NCBI GenBank assembly: GCA_030446715.1
Contig: JAUJMU010000008.1
Location: 1-64,000, forward strand
Length of the DNA: 64,000 bases
Direction of reading: 5' to 3'
Origin: Cytophagales bacterium
Lineage (GTDB): Bacteria; Bacteroidota; Bacteroidia; Cytophagales; 172606-1
The notes beneath the pieces are model-generated. The model was not told the origin of the DNA. It did no database searches and saw only the letters and a program-made list of their open reading frames with translations. Both the position numbers and the translations under genes were made by a program. Below are positions 16,093-26,284 of the stretch, piece after piece. Position 1 is the stretch's first letter, and every line of letters begins with the position of its first letter.

Positions 16093-17646
16093 ATGAAAAA
16101 CATACACCGCATTCTGAGTCTGGCCGCGGCCATCAGCCTGACCCTGCCTGCCTGCAACAAAATGCTGGAGCCTACGCCTTACGGCCAGCAGACCATTGAT
16201 GCTTCCTTTACCGACTTCGGTGGTGCCCTCAACGCCACCAACGGCCTGTATAACCAGTTGACGGGCGGCAACCTGTACCGGGGCAATAATTCCCTGCTGT
16301 TTGTGGACTACGCCAGCGACGACGTAATGGCCACTGACAGCAAGATTGCCTCGAGCAATTACAATCAGCTGGATTACTTTGAGCTTCCGGCCGACAACCA
16401 GATGTCTTTTGACCTCTGGGACGGGCTTTACCGCACGATATACCGGGCCAACGTAATTATTGAACGTGTTCCTTCCCTTACGCTGTCCGCCGGGCAGGCG
16501 CTTAATTCTGCCAACCAGCCCTTCAAGGATCAGTTTCTGGGTGAGGCCCGGTTCATGCGGGCTTTTGCATATTTTAATCTGGTCCGTCTCTTTGGCGACG
16601 TGCCCATGCACCTGATTCCGATCACCAGCCCCAACCAGGTAAATATTCCGCGCACCCCGGCCAACCAGGTGTACGACCAGATTATTACTGACCTCACTGA
16701 AGCGGCCGCCCTGCTGCCCGGCCGTCAGTCGGGCAGCGGTGCCGGCAACGAAACCGGCCGGCCCATCAGCGGGTCTGCGAAAGCCATGCTTGCCGACGTG
16801 TACCTGACGCTGAAGCAGTATGAAAATGCCCGCAATACGGCTCAGGAGGTAATTACCGGCAGCGGCAAGCGGCTGAACGCTACCTACGTGGCCAACTTTC
16901 CGGGCCGGGGTGGTATAGAAAACTCCCCCGAATCTTTGTTTGAAGTGCAGTTTTCAAACGAAGGCCGGGAAACCGGCACGTCTAGTCAGGGCAATGGTTA
17001 CGCCTTTATCATGGGGGCGGCCAGTGAAACCAACGGAGGCAATCCCAGCCTTGCGGCTTACCGGCCCACCGACAACGCCAGTCCTGACAACGAACCTGGT
17101 TTCACGGGCGGACTCATTCAGGAGTACGAAACTGGCGATTTGCGGCGGGATGTTAATTTTCAACGGGCATTAGCCGGAGGTGGAGTCCAGCGCTGGCTGA
17201 CCTGGAAGCACCACGTGGTGGGCACCGGTGCGGTGGGGCAAGTCAACTTCCCGATCTACCGGATGGCCGAGATGTATCTGATCTACGCGGAAGCTTCCAA
17301 TGAACTTGGATTGCTGGATGCCACCGGTCTCAACTACCTCAACCAGTTGCGCCGCCGTGCCTTTGGCCTGCCGCTGACCACTACCAGCATGCGGGACATA
17401 AGCGGCGGCCTGAGCCAGGCGCAGTACCGCAACATCATCCGGTCGGAGCGCCGCAAAGAGCTGGCCATGGAAAACAAGCGTTGGTTTGATCTGCAGCGCT
17501 ACGGTGCCGATTACGCCACCCAGGTGCTCAAGGTGAATCAGCGGCGCGAGAATTTCACGCCCGAAAAACTCCTGCTGCCCATTGCCCGCATCGAACTGAT
17601 CAACAACCCCAGGCTGGAGCAGAACCCGGGTTATGCCGGCCGTTAA
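16093..17646 (+). CDS. SusD/RagB family outer membrane lipoprotein
   Basis: The 517-residue product begins with a lipoprotein signal ending in LPACNKML. SusD hallmarks are visible: SFTDFGGALNATNGLYNQLT, LWDGLYRTIYRANVIIERVP, FLGEARFMRAFAYFNLVRLFGDVPM, TPANQVYDQIITDLTEAAAL and the C-terminal RSERRKELAMENKRWFDLQR. It forms the lid over the SusC barrel and binds glycan at the cell surface. It starts 39 bp after susC and is clearly in the same operon. Confidence 0.95.
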   Translation: MKNIHRILSLAAAISLTLPACNKMLEPTPYGQQTIDASFTDFGGALNATNGLYNQLTGGNLYRGNNSLLFVDYASDDVMATDSKIASSNYNQLDYFELPADNQMSFDLWDGLYRTIYRANVIIERVPSLTLSAGQALNSANQPFKDQFLGEARFMRAFAYFNLVRLFGDVPMHLIPITSPNQVNIPRTPANQVYDQIITDLTEAAALLPGRQSGSGAGNETGRPISGSAKAMLADVYLTLKQYENARNTAQEVITGSGKRLNATYVANFPGRGGIENSPESLFEVQFSNEGRETGTSSQGNGYAFIMGAASETNGGNPSLAAYRPTDNASPDNEPGFTGGLIQEYETGDLRRDVNFQRALAGGGVQRWLTWKHHVVGTGAVGQVNFPIYRMAEMYLIYAEASNELGLLDATGLNYLNQLRRRAFGLPLTTTSMRDISGGLSQAQYRNIIRSERRKELAMENKRWFDLQRYGADYATQVLKVNQRRENFTPEKLLLPIARIELINNPRLEQNPGYAGR

Positions 17647-17679
17647 CGCAAGGTTACCATCCCTTAAACGAACACGTTC

Positions 17680-18477
17680 ATGAAACTACACATCCATAAA
17701 TACCTGGCTTTTCTGACGGCCAGCCTTATTGCCCTGACTGCCTGCGAAAAAGAACCCGTCGGACTGGGTTCTGAGCCCGACAAGGCAAAAATTATCTTCG
17801 TAAACGCGGCTCCAAACGGCGCCGCCCAGCCACAGCTCGCCCGGCGGGAGATTGCTGTCTATCCTTATTTCAATGAGGTTAACTATAATAATTCACCGCT
17901 CAAATTTCCATGGTCTACTGGGTACAGGGCTTTTGTTCCCGGCACCATGACCATCCGGATGGATACGGCCCGCTCTATCGGCACTGACCCTCCCGGTCCT
18001 GGTGCGACCGTGGCTCAGGTCACTTTCGATACCCAGGCTGACACTTATTACTCCGTGTACGCCATCGGTACGGTGCAGAACGTAGAGGCAGTGGTGCTCA
18101 CCGATGACCTTTCGCTGCCCTCACCCGGCAAGGCAAAGCTGCGCATCATGAACTTTTCGCCCGATGCCGGTCCGGTGGATGTGGTGATCACCGGAGGCGT
18201 TGCAGCGCCGGTAACCATCGCCAGGAACCTCCGGTCAAAGGGAGTGCAGGAGTTTATTGAGGTTGATCCGGGTACGTACACCATGGAAGTACGCGTAGCC
18301 GGCACGACCACCCGCATCGGCACTGCCCGCTCCAACATGATCATCGACGCCAACAGCTGCTACTCCATCTGGACGGCCGGCTTCCGGACGTTGCCTTCAC
18401 CCGGCAATACATTTGCCGGCTACGGATTTGATCTCCGTTACCACGCCAACCGGTGGAGCAACCCGCTGGTGCAGTAG
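17680..18477 (+). CDS. DUF4397 domain-containing lipoprotein
   Basis: The 265-residue protein has a lipoprotein signal (SLIALTACEKEP) and the beta-sandwich pattern of DUF4397: KAKIIFVNAAPNG, the middle strand set YSVYAIGTVQNVEAVVLTDD, and AKLRIMNFSPDAGPVDVVIT with VDPGTYTMEVRVAGT. It lies 33 bp after susD and is followed by a strong terminator, so it closes the sigma-FecR-SusCD transcription unit. It may be a surface-exposed accessory glycan-binding protein; that role is inference. Confidence 0.85.
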   Translation: MKLHIHKYLAFLTASLIALTACEKEPVGLGSEPDKAKIIFVNAAPNGAAQPQLARREIAVYPYFNEVNYNNSPLKFPWSTGYRAFVPGTMTIRMDTARSIGTDPPGPGATVAQVTFDTQADTYYSVYAIGTVQNVEAVVLTDDLSLPSPGKAKLRIMNFSPDAGPVDVVITGGVAAPVTIARNLRSKGVQEFIEVDPGTYTMEVRVAGTTTRIGTARSNMIIDANSCYSIWTAGFRTLPSPGNTFAGYGFDLRYHANRWSNPLVQ

Positions 18478-18487
18478 TTAACCCGGC

Positions 18488-18520
18488 AAAGCCCTGATGA
18501 ACCCATCAGGGCTTTGTTTT
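18488..18520 (+). terminator. Rho-independent terminator after the SusCD operon
   Basis: AAAGCCCTGATG and CATCAGGGCTTT form a perfect 12-bp stem with a 4-nt loop, followed by GTTTT. It lies 10 bp after the DUF4397 stop codon. Confidence 0.85.
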
Positions 18521-18746
18521 CATCCTGGTTATCTGCAACCCTCCGGTAACAGAGGATATCCACTCTGAAATTCAGACTCAATGCCTCTTCTGCCCGCTTT
18601 TCCGGCGTGCCCCGGGCTTGCCTTTGTCCGAAAAATAAGGGAACCGTCATTCTGTTGGGCAGTCTTCTGCCGGAGAAGGCCAGATAGCGGGAAAATGAAT
18701 ATAGACTAATCTTTCGACCTGACAGATTTTCCTCTCCAATGAAATT

Positions 18747-21700
18747 ATGAAAAAAACACTTACTTCATTCATCATCAAAACGGTATGGCTGCGATCCATC
18801 TTCCTGCTGCTGCTGAATCTGCTGCTGCTGCCGGCATTCGGCCAGACAGTGACCATCACCGGTACGCCTCAGGAAACGGCTAATGTATCGCCCGGCTACC
18901 GCAACCGGGTGCTTTACATATTCCAGGCAGACGTGGCGGGAGGTACGGCCACGCTCAATGGCATTACCGGCCTGACCACTTCGGGCAATTACCTGACTTC
19001 TGATATTACCCTGAGCGGCACCTCGCGGGGTTTCCGGGTGCATTACTTCAGCCAGGCCGGCGCGAACAACACGCCGTCTTTCCAAAATAACATCAACACG
19101 CTGGAGAATGTAACAGCGGGAAATGTGGTGTCTACCGTGGTGCCTTCAAGTACCGGCACCGGGCAAACCCTGAATGCCACTTTTAACTCATCGCTTTCCC
19201 TGCCGGAGGGCCGGCACTGGCTTTTCATTACCGCGGATATTGCTGCCGGGGCTGCCATCGGACGTACCGTCGGGCTGAACAGCTTTACGCAGGCGAATTT
19301 TGTGTTTGCCAATACACCGTCAGTAGCCCCGGTAAACTTTCCGGCTACGGGCCTGCAGACGTTCCGTAACGCCACCATCAGCCTGTCTGCAGCGGTACCG
19401 GCAGCGGCTTCCGTAGAACGCGGGATTTCTCAATTGCAGCTTTACCGGGTAGATATAACCGCCACCGGTGCCTCAACCCAACTCGGTGACGGCAACAGCG
19501 GTGCCATCCTCGCGTTTACGCTTGACGGCACCGTGCTCGGCACCGGAACCGCTCACTTCAATAATTTCCGGACTGTTTTTTCAGAAGACCAGCTGCTCGA
19601 CCCAATCGACCAGCAGATGAGCAATGCCATCAACACCCCTTCGGTAGCGTCCCCGACCATCAATTCCAACAGCCTGCCCATCGGCATCCGCGAGGGAAAG
19701 ACGCGTTCGATATTTGTAACAACCAATACACAGTCAGGCGCAACCCTTGGCACCACTGTAAGGGTCGTGTCGGTAGCCGCTAACCTGCCGGCAGGCACCA
19801 CTTTTGCGGCGGGTGCGGGACCGGCAAGTTTGCCCGGCGGCGGAATGCAGACCATAGCCAGCGGCGCGGCCCAGGTAACCCTCGAAGGCATCCGCACCCA
19901 GGCCACTCAGCTTTTGCAAGGGACGTCTGATAACCTGCTCGGTACGGTTAAAGTATCCGTGACCGGCGGTACCACCGGACTCTACCGGATTTCCGTCAAT
20001 GTGCCGGGTACCTTCTCGCCAGGCGATTACACCGCCCTCAAACTCTGGGCTTCTGACAGTGAGATATTTGATCCGGCTACTGCCGTGCTGCTCAATACCT
20101 GGCGTACGGGGGTATCCCCTAATGCCCTGCTTAACTACGAAATGCCGGGGATCAGCCAGATCAGCAATCCGATACGCTACTTTGCCTATTTTACGCCGGG
20201 CACCACCCGCTATATTTACTTCACGGCAGACATCGCGCCCAATGCCGTTGTCGGACGCACCCTGGGCATGAGTTACAATGCCACCAATGCTTCAAATACT
20301 ACTATTCCCGGTAGCCGGACAGTTATCACCCCCGCGGAGCCGATTCCAACCATAGCAGTCAACCCGCAGATTGGGGTGAGTTCGCCCCTGCCGGCTGCGC
20401 TTAACCTGCCGCGTGGCGCAAACGACCAGCTGCTGTACCAAATGAATTTGGCCGTAGCCAATGCAGATGCTTCTTTTGCGGGCATCAGGATTCCGGTAAC
20501 GACTACGGATTATAACGACATTACCGGCGGCTACCGGTTGTATTACAGCAACTTGGATTTTCTGGATATCTCCACGGCCCGGCAGGTGGGCACTGCGGTA
20601 GCGGCAGCCTCAAACCAGCAGACACTTTCTTTCACCGCTGCCCAGCCGGTCCTCATCAGCGGCGGCTCATCGGGTTATCTGTTTCTGGTAGCCAATACCA
20701 GTGCCGGAGCGGCGTTGGGAAATACTGTAGCGGTTTCCCCGCCGGCACTAAATGAGATTATCTTTCTGAAAGGGGTAAAAACCGGAGCCCTTACCAAAGC
20801 CACCAGTACCATTTCAGGCCCGCCGCAGATTGCCCTGGCCGTTTCTCCACTGCCATCTGAGAACATTGCCGTTGGTACAAAAAATGTGGTGCTGTACGGC
20901 TTGAATTTAAGTACTTCGGTAGCCAATGCGGACTTTACGGGCATTGCCCTGCGAACAGCAGCGGCAGGCACGGGCACCGGCGATGCCACCAACTACCGGC
21001 TCTACTTCTCTACCGACCAGACCTTCGATGCTATAACCGACAAGCAGGTAGGCGCGGCCATTGCCGGCACCGGGGCCGCACAAACGCTGGTATTTAACAG
21101 CGCGGTACCGGTCCGGCTATCCAACGGCAGCACCCGTACCTTATTTCTGGTAGCTGATATCGGAGCAAATGCAATCATTGGCAATAAAATAAGTATACAA
21201 GCCCCGGATGCCGCTCAGGTGAGGTTTGTACTGGGAGAGGCAACGGGTACCGCGGCTGCCGGCCCGCAGAAGACCATTTCTGTTCCGCCGGCCATTGCCC
21301 TCAGCAGCCCGGCCCCGGCAGTAGTGAATACGCCGGCCGGGACGGCAGATGTAGTACTATACCGGGCAGAGGTAGCCGTAAGCGGGGTGTACGCCAATTT
21401 TACCGGTCTGAGATTTGCCACTACGGCCACTTTTCGGGCAAGTGATATTAATGGCGGATACCGGTTGTATTATTCAGCCGGTAATACATTTAACCCTGCT
21501 ACGGCGGTACAGGTGGGCAAAATTGTACCTTCTATTACAGCCCCTCAGCGGCTGGAATTTGCACCGGCCCTGCCGATCCGGATCAATCCGGGCAGTACCG
21601 GCAGTTTCTTTCTGGTAGCCAATATTTCACCATACGCCAGCACCGGCAGTCAGATTGGGGTGGAGGCTGTTCAGCTGAACGATGTACTGTTTGAGAGTGC

Positions 21701-23003
21701 AAACAAGAGTGGTGCGCCCAATGCCGGAAACAGCATAACAGTTGGTGCGGCCTTAGCCGGAAACTTTCCTTATCCGGTTACGGGGCCTTCCAGCCTGTCG
21801 TGCGCCGGCCAGACCCTGCCGGGCAAGGTGCTCAATATCACCCTGCCTCCCTTCAATGCTGACCCTACCGGCGTAGCCGATGCCACGGCCGCTTTTAACC
21901 TGGCTTTGTCCCGAAACAATTCCTTTGTGTATGTTCCCAATGGCACGTACCGGTTTGCCGACAGCATCACCTGGAACCCCAACATCAGCCTGGAAACGGC
22001 TCCAAAGCGGGGAAGAGGCGGGCTTAACATCATCATGTGGGGGGAAAGCCGGGAGGGCGTCATTCTCAAACTGGATGACAACGCCCCCGGGTTTTCCGAC
22101 CCGGGCAAACCCAAGCCTTTCGTTTTTACCGGTGAAGACAGCCCCGACCGGTTCGGCAACTCCATTCACAACGTGACCATAAATACCGGCAGCGGCAACG
22201 CGGGTACCATCGGGCTGCGGCATTACTGCAACAATTACGGCGGGCTCTACAACGTGACGATCAAATCCGGGGACGGCAACGGGCTGGTGGGACTCGAAAA
22301 AGGCCACAGCCGCGCCAACGGTCCCAACCTGACCAAAGATGTACTGGTAGATGGTTTCAACATTGGAATCCGCACCGACTTTGCCATTGAAAGCGAAGTC
22401 TATGAGCACATTACCCTGCGCAATCAGAAAGTAGCCGGCTTTTATAACCTGCGGCAGGTATTGTCTATCCGCGATTTAAGGGTAGAAAACTGTGCAGGTG
22501 AGGCCATGGTCAATGAATCAGGCCATGTGGTGCTGCTGGACAGCAAGCTGGGCGGTACCGGGCCCTGGGCAGTCCGCAACGGAGCAACGGCCAAAATGCT
22601 GGTACGCAACCTCGTTACTTCCGGATACAACGGGGCCATTACTGATCCGCAGTCACCGGTAGCCGCCACACGCGTAACCGAATGGACCTCTGATGCCCCC
22701 GTAAGCCTGTTTGCCACACCGTCACCCACTACTTTAGGATTACCGGTAAACGAAACCCCGACCGTGCCCTGGGACGATCCGGCCACATGGGTAAATGTAG
22801 AAGCCTTTGGGGCCACGCCGGGCGGTGTCTGCAATGTAACTGACCCCTGCCGGCCCTGCGACGACGATGCCCCCCGGATTCAGGCGGCCATTGATGCCAC
22901 CCTGCCCGGTGGCAGCCGTGCCGGAGCCACTACCTTGTTTATACCCGGTGATTACCGCATTATGTCTACGTCCGTATCCGCGGCAGCATCCGGCGCATTA
23001 TAG
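18747..23003 (+). CDS. Giant secreted beta-helix protein, N-terminal part (frameshifted)
   Basis: This frame encodes 1418 residues. After a signal peptide (LLLLPAFGQ) come about six repeats of roughly 150 residues with the shared pattern P-x-N-x-P-x-G-x-x-x-x-x-LY-x-x-x-x-x-V, then FTG, then YRLYYS, then an LFLVA/IS strand (for example NLPRGANDQLLYQM and NTPAGTADVVLYRA). A pectate-lyase-3 type beta-helix follows from about residue 1030 (NADPTGVADATAAFNLALSR, FVYVPNGTYRF). A second such helix begins at VEAFGATPGGVCNV. The frame ends at 23003 inside that helix. Continuing one base over from about 22968 restores STVRIRGSIRRIIGAGGSMG and the downstream frame. Confidence 0.85.
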   Translation: MKKTLTSFIIKTVWLRSIFLLLLNLLLLPAFGQTVTITGTPQETANVSPGYRNRVLYIFQADVAGGTATLNGITGLTTSGNYLTSDITLSGTSRGFRVHYFSQAGANNTPSFQNNINTLENVTAGNVVSTVVPSSTGTGQTLNATFNSSLSLPEGRHWLFITADIAAGAAIGRTVGLNSFTQANFVFANTPSVAPVNFPATGLQTFRNATISLSAAVPAAASVERGISQLQLYRVDITATGASTQLGDGNSGAILAFTLDGTVLGTGTAHFNNFRTVFSEDQLLDPIDQQMSNAINTPSVASPTINSNSLPIGIREGKTRSIFVTTNTQSGATLGTTVRVVSVAANLPAGTTFAAGAGPASLPGGGMQTIASGAAQVTLEGIRTQATQLLQGTSDNLLGTVKVSVTGGTTGLYRISVNVPGTFSPGDYTALKLWASDSEIFDPATAVLLNTWRTGVSPNALLNYEMPGISQISNPIRYFAYFTPGTTRYIYFTADIAPNAVVGRTLGMSYNATNASNTTIPGSRTVITPAEPIPTIAVNPQIGVSSPLPAALNLPRGANDQLLYQMNLAVANADASFAGIRIPVTTTDYNDITGGYRLYYSNLDFLDISTARQVGTAVAAASNQQTLSFTAAQPVLISGGSSGYLFLVANTSAGAALGNTVAVSPPALNEIIFLKGVKTGALTKATSTISGPPQIALAVSPLPSENIAVGTKNVVLYGLNLSTSVANADFTGIALRTAAAGTGTGDATNYRLYFSTDQTFDAITDKQVGAAIAGTGAAQTLVFNSAVPVRLSNGSTRTLFLVADIGANAIIGNKISIQAPDAAQVRFVLGEATGTAAAGPQKTISVPPAIALSSPAPAVVNTPAGTADVVLYRAEVAVSGVYANFTGLRFATTATFRASDINGGYRLYYSAGNTFNPATAVQVGKIVPSITAPQRLEFAPALPIRINPGSTGSFFLVANISPYASTGSQIGVEAVQLNDVLFESANKSGAPNAGNSITVGAALAGNFPYPVTGPSSLSCAGQTLPGKVLNITLPPFNADPTGVADATAAFNLALSRNNSFVYVPNGTYRFADSITWNPNISLETAPKRGRGGLNIIMWGESREGVILKLDDNAPGFSDPGKPKPFVFTGEDSPDRFGNSIHNVTINTGSGNAGTIGLRHYCNNYGGLYNVTIKSGDGNGLVGLEKGHSRANGPNLTKDVLVDGFNIGIRTDFAIESEVYEHITLRNQKVAGFYNLRQVLSIRDLRVENCAGEAMVNESGHVVLLDSKLGGTGPWAVRNGATAKMLVRNLVTSGYNGAITDPQSPVAATRVTEWTSDAPVSLFATPSPTTLGLPVNETPTVPWDDPATWVNVEAFGATPGGVCNVTDPCRPCDDDAPRIQAAIDATLPGGSRAGATTLFIPGDYRIMSTSVSAAASGAL

Positions 23004-23017
23004 GTGCAGGGGGTAGT

Positions 23018-25282
23018 ATGGGTGCCCCTTATAACGGCCTGCACACACAAACCAATGTTCCGGTGCCTACTCTGTTTATCGTCGAGAGCGGGTCTTCACC
23101 GGTAATCGTACTGGAGAATTTCACCATGGGTGGCAGTACCACCAACGGTTGTGCCGGTTGCCTGGGCGTTACCCACTTTGAAAACAACAGTGGCCGTACC
23201 CTGGTATTCCGGAATACCACGCTGGGCAGCTGCACCTTCAACGGCGGTGAAGTATACTTCGAAAGTGTTTCCGGTTCGCGGGATGGCCTGTTTACTTTCA
23301 ATAATGCGAACGTGTGGGCCCGCCAGTTTGACCCCGAGCGGGATGCCGCTAAAATTATTGTCAATGGCGGCACCTTCTGGGCGCTGGGCCTGAAGACCGA
23401 AGGACACGCAGAGATTGTAATTGCCCGCAACAATGCCAGAATAGAAGTATTCGGGGCCTACGTATATTCTCTTTCCGATTCGCGCAATGAGCCCATGTTC
23501 GTAGTGGAAAATTCCGATGCTTCTATTAATTTCTTTGAATACACTGGCCGCTGGGGAACACCTTACCTGGAGCTGGTCAAAGAAACCCAGAATGGGCAGA
23601 CATTGATCCTGGACCGGGGTGCCCCGTCGCTGCCTTACCCGGCACCGCAGCCGGTAACCCCGCCTACCTATCCGGCTACCTGGAGCCAGCGGAATGATGG
23701 TACTAATCCGGATATGGATGGTATGGTAGGCAGTAACCTGGTGTTGTATGTAAGTTCGACCGGTAATATCGTCAATGCCGCGCCCCAGTTTGTCTTGTCG
23801 CAGACTACGGTAGAAACGCTGGAAAACGCCGGCAGCAAGACCGTTAAGAATTTTGCGACCGGTATGGGTGATGGCAATCCCCATTTGACGCAGGAGTTGA
23901 CATTTGAAGCTGAAGCGGACAAAAAAGAACTGTTTGAGGAGTTGCCCGCCATTGACGCAATCACCGGAACGCTGACGTACAAGCCCAAACCGGGTGCTTT
24001 TGGAGTGGTAACAGTAACAGTTGTATTAAAAGACAACGGGTCAAATGAGATGCCCAACCAGAACACCAGTGCGCCGCAGACCTTCACCATTGACATCAAG
24101 CCGGTCAATGACGCGCCGGCCCTGAATACTATAGCCGGCCTTTCCCTGCCTTTCAATGCGGGAGCGCAAAACGTTTCTCTGACCGGAATCGGCAGCGGCT
24201 CCGGTTTTGAGACGCAAACGCTGACCATAAGTGCCGTTTCGTCAAATCCGGCTCTGATTGCCCCTTCGGTTACCTACCTTTCACCGGAAGCTACCGGGAC
24301 CCTGGTACTGACACCCGCAACCACGCTTGCCGGTACTGCAGTGATTACTGTAACTGTAACCGATGATGGCGGTACTGCAAATGGAGGCGTGAACCAGACC
24401 ACCAGACAGTTTACAGTGACGGTGGCAAAGGGCAGCCAGACGATTAATTTCGCCCAACTGGCTGATTATCCGTTCGAGTCAGGTCCTTTCGAGCTGACGG
24501 CCACTGCCAGCTCCGGGCTGCCGGTGAGTTATAGCATCCTTTCCGGGCCGGCCACTGTTTCCGGTACTATGCTTACCCCAACCGGTATCGGACCGGTTAC
24601 CATCCGGGCGACTCAGGCGGGGGATCAGCATTACCTTGCCGCGGCCCCGGTTTCCCAGACATTCAGCGTAGTTACCTCGGAACGCGACAGGGGCGTGAAG
24701 CCGGTACTGGAATGTGTCACCGACAACCGCAACGGCACTTTTACGGCGCGGTTCGGCTACAAGAATGATATGGGCATGACCGTGTATATTGCCGCTGGTG
24801 CTTCCAATTACGTCACCCCGCAACAGGCAGTAGCCCTGCCGGAGATGTTTGAAACCGGAGACGTGCGGAGCGTGATCAGCCTTACTTTCCCGTCCAGAGG
24901 CTCCGCTTCGTGGAGCATTGCCGGACCTGACGGCAAGATCCGTACCGCTACGGCTACCCGCAGTGCGGTAAGATGCGCGGCCGGTGCCCGGGTAGCGGCG
25001 GCCGGATCGGGAGCAGAGTCCGGAGAGCCGACGGAGGGGCAGGTCTATCCCAATCCGGCTTCGGGCAAGGTATTCGTACGGGTGAATGCGGAGCGGGAGC
25101 AGAGGGCGAATGTAAAACTGGTCAGCAACCTGTCGGTGGTGGCCTTTGAAGAAGGCTTTGCTTTACAGGCCGGAAATAATGTGCTGGAAATAGCAGTACA
25201 GAATCTGCCTTCGGGGGTCTATACGCTACAGGTATACAAATACGACCGGGTAATTACCCACAAGGTGGTGATCCGGCGATAG
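23018..25282 (+). CDS. Giant secreted beta-helix protein, C-terminal part with T9SS-type sorting domain
   Basis: This 754-residue frame continues the second beta-helix (VIVLENFTMGG, GVTHFENNSGRTLVFRNTTL), then a cadherin/Ig-like module (VNDAPALNTIAGLSLPFNAG), a bacterial Ig-like repeat (GSQTINFAQLADYPF), and ends with a type A T9SS sorting domain: GQVYPNPASGKVFVRV through GVYTLQVYKYDRVITHKVVI. Joined with the upstream frame the protein has about 2178 residues. Two tandem pectate-lyase-3 helices resemble GH55 or related polysaccharide lyases, so a cell-surface polysaccharide-degrading role is likely. The exact substrate is unknown. Confidence 0.85.
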   Translation: MGAPYNGLHTQTNVPVPTLFIVESGSSPVIVLENFTMGGSTTNGCAGCLGVTHFENNSGRTLVFRNTTLGSCTFNGGEVYFESVSGSRDGLFTFNNANVWARQFDPERDAAKIIVNGGTFWALGLKTEGHAEIVIARNNARIEVFGAYVYSLSDSRNEPMFVVENSDASINFFEYTGRWGTPYLELVKETQNGQTLILDRGAPSLPYPAPQPVTPPTYPATWSQRNDGTNPDMDGMVGSNLVLYVSSTGNIVNAAPQFVLSQTTVETLENAGSKTVKNFATGMGDGNPHLTQELTFEAEADKKELFEELPAIDAITGTLTYKPKPGAFGVVTVTVVLKDNGSNEMPNQNTSAPQTFTIDIKPVNDAPALNTIAGLSLPFNAGAQNVSLTGIGSGSGFETQTLTISAVSSNPALIAPSVTYLSPEATGTLVLTPATTLAGTAVITVTVTDDGGTANGGVNQTTRQFTVTVAKGSQTINFAQLADYPFESGPFELTATASSGLPVSYSILSGPATVSGTMLTPTGIGPVTIRATQAGDQHYLAAAPVSQTFSVVTSERDRGVKPVLECVTDNRNGTFTARFGYKNDMGMTVYIAAGASNYVTPQQAVALPEMFETGDVRSVISLTFPSRGSASWSIAGPDGKIRTATATRSAVRCAAGARVAAAGSGAESGEPTEGQVYPNPASGKVFVRVNAEREQRANVKLVSNLSVVAFEEGFALQAGNNVLEIAVQNLPSGVYTLQVYKYDRVITHKVVIRR

Positions 25283-25307
25283 AGAAGAATATAGCTATGG
25301 AAGGACG

Positions 25308-25340
25308 TACCGGCAGGTCATAGTACCTGCCGGTATTTAT
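25308..25340 (+). terminator. Rho-independent terminator after the giant beta-helix gene
   Basis: TACCGGCAGGT and ACCTGCCGGTA form an 11-bp stem with a 6-nt loop, followed by TTTATTAT. It lies 26 bp after the stop codon. Confidence 0.8.
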
Positions 25341-25400
25341 TATGATAGCTTTTTTCATAAATTCATGCTTATCAGGTAGTTAATAATTAGAAGCAACTCA

Positions 25401-26252
25401 ATGACTGAAGTTTACAAGCCGGTAAAGCTCATGACCGGATACGTACTCCCTGTTGCCGCCGGACTGATCCTGATGCTGCTGGCTGGCAATCCGGCCGGAT
25501 GTCAGACGTATGAAGGCGAAAAGAAAAGCTGGTGCGGCTTTGACCGTTACGATTTTACTTTTGAGGGAATGCCCGCTACAGTTGTGGTGCCAAAACTGGC
25601 CGCCAAAGGCAAGCCCTGGCTCTGGAATGCCATGTTCTTCGGCCACAAAACCAACGTAGACTCCACGCTGCTGGCCAGGGGCCTGCACGTGGTGTACCTT
25701 GGTGCCGTGGACCGGTTCGGCAGTCCGGAGGCCGTGGCAATATGGAACCGCTTCTACGCGCACCTGACCAGCAGGTACGGGTTCAGCAGCAAAGTGGCCC
25801 TGGAGGGAATCAGCCGGGGCGGGCTGTATGCCTACAACTGGGCTGCCGCCAACCCCGCCCGGGTGACCTGCATCTATGCCGATGCTCCCGTTTGCGACTT
25901 TAAAAGCTGGCCTGGCGGATTTGGCACCAGCAAAGGCGACCCCGCCGAGTGGCAGAAGTGCCGGAAGGCGTATGGTTTTTCAACCGATCTGGAAGCGTTC
26001 AACTACCGCCACAATCCGGTTGACGACCTGGCCGTGCTGGCCAAAGCCCGGATACCACTGCTGCACGTCACCGGTGATGCCGATGATATAGTCCCCATGG
26101 AAGAAAACACTTCGGTAATAGAAAAGAAATATAAGGATTTGGGTGGCAGCATCCGGGTGATTGTCAAACCTGGCGTGGACCATACGCACGGCCTCACCGA
26201 CCCGTCGCCCATTACTGACTTTATCCTGAAGTACACCCTGTCCGCTAAATAG
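25401..26252 (+). CDS. Secreted alpha/beta hydrolase (esterase-like)
   Basis: The 283-residue product carries a signal region (GLILMLLAGNPAGCQ; ATG at 25431 is an alternative start). The nucleophile elbow is LEGISRGGLYAYNWAA, with Ser between Gly-Ile and Arg-Gly. The acid is probably in HVTGDADDIVPMEEN and the histidine in KPGVDHTHGLTDPS. This fits prolyl-oligopeptidase/esterase-like hydrolases that remove acyl groups from glycans. It opens a run of sugar-related genes on the same strand: 26285, 27435 and 29864. Confidence 0.8.
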   Translation: MTEVYKPVKLMTGYVLPVAAGLILMLLAGNPAGCQTYEGEKKSWCGFDRYDFTFEGMPATVVVPKLAAKGKPWLWNAMFFGHKTNVDSTLLARGLHVVYLGAVDRFGSPEAVAIWNRFYAHLTSRYGFSSKVALEGISRGGLYAYNWAAANPARVTCIYADAPVCDFKSWPGGFGTSKGDPAEWQKCRKAYGFSTDLEAFNYRHNPVDDLAVLAKARIPLLHVTGDADDIVPMEENTSVIEKKYKDLGGSIRVIVKPGVDHTHGLTDPSPITDFILKYTLSAK

Positions 26253-26284
26253 ATTTTATGCTTAAAAAACACCGGGTTCTGAAC

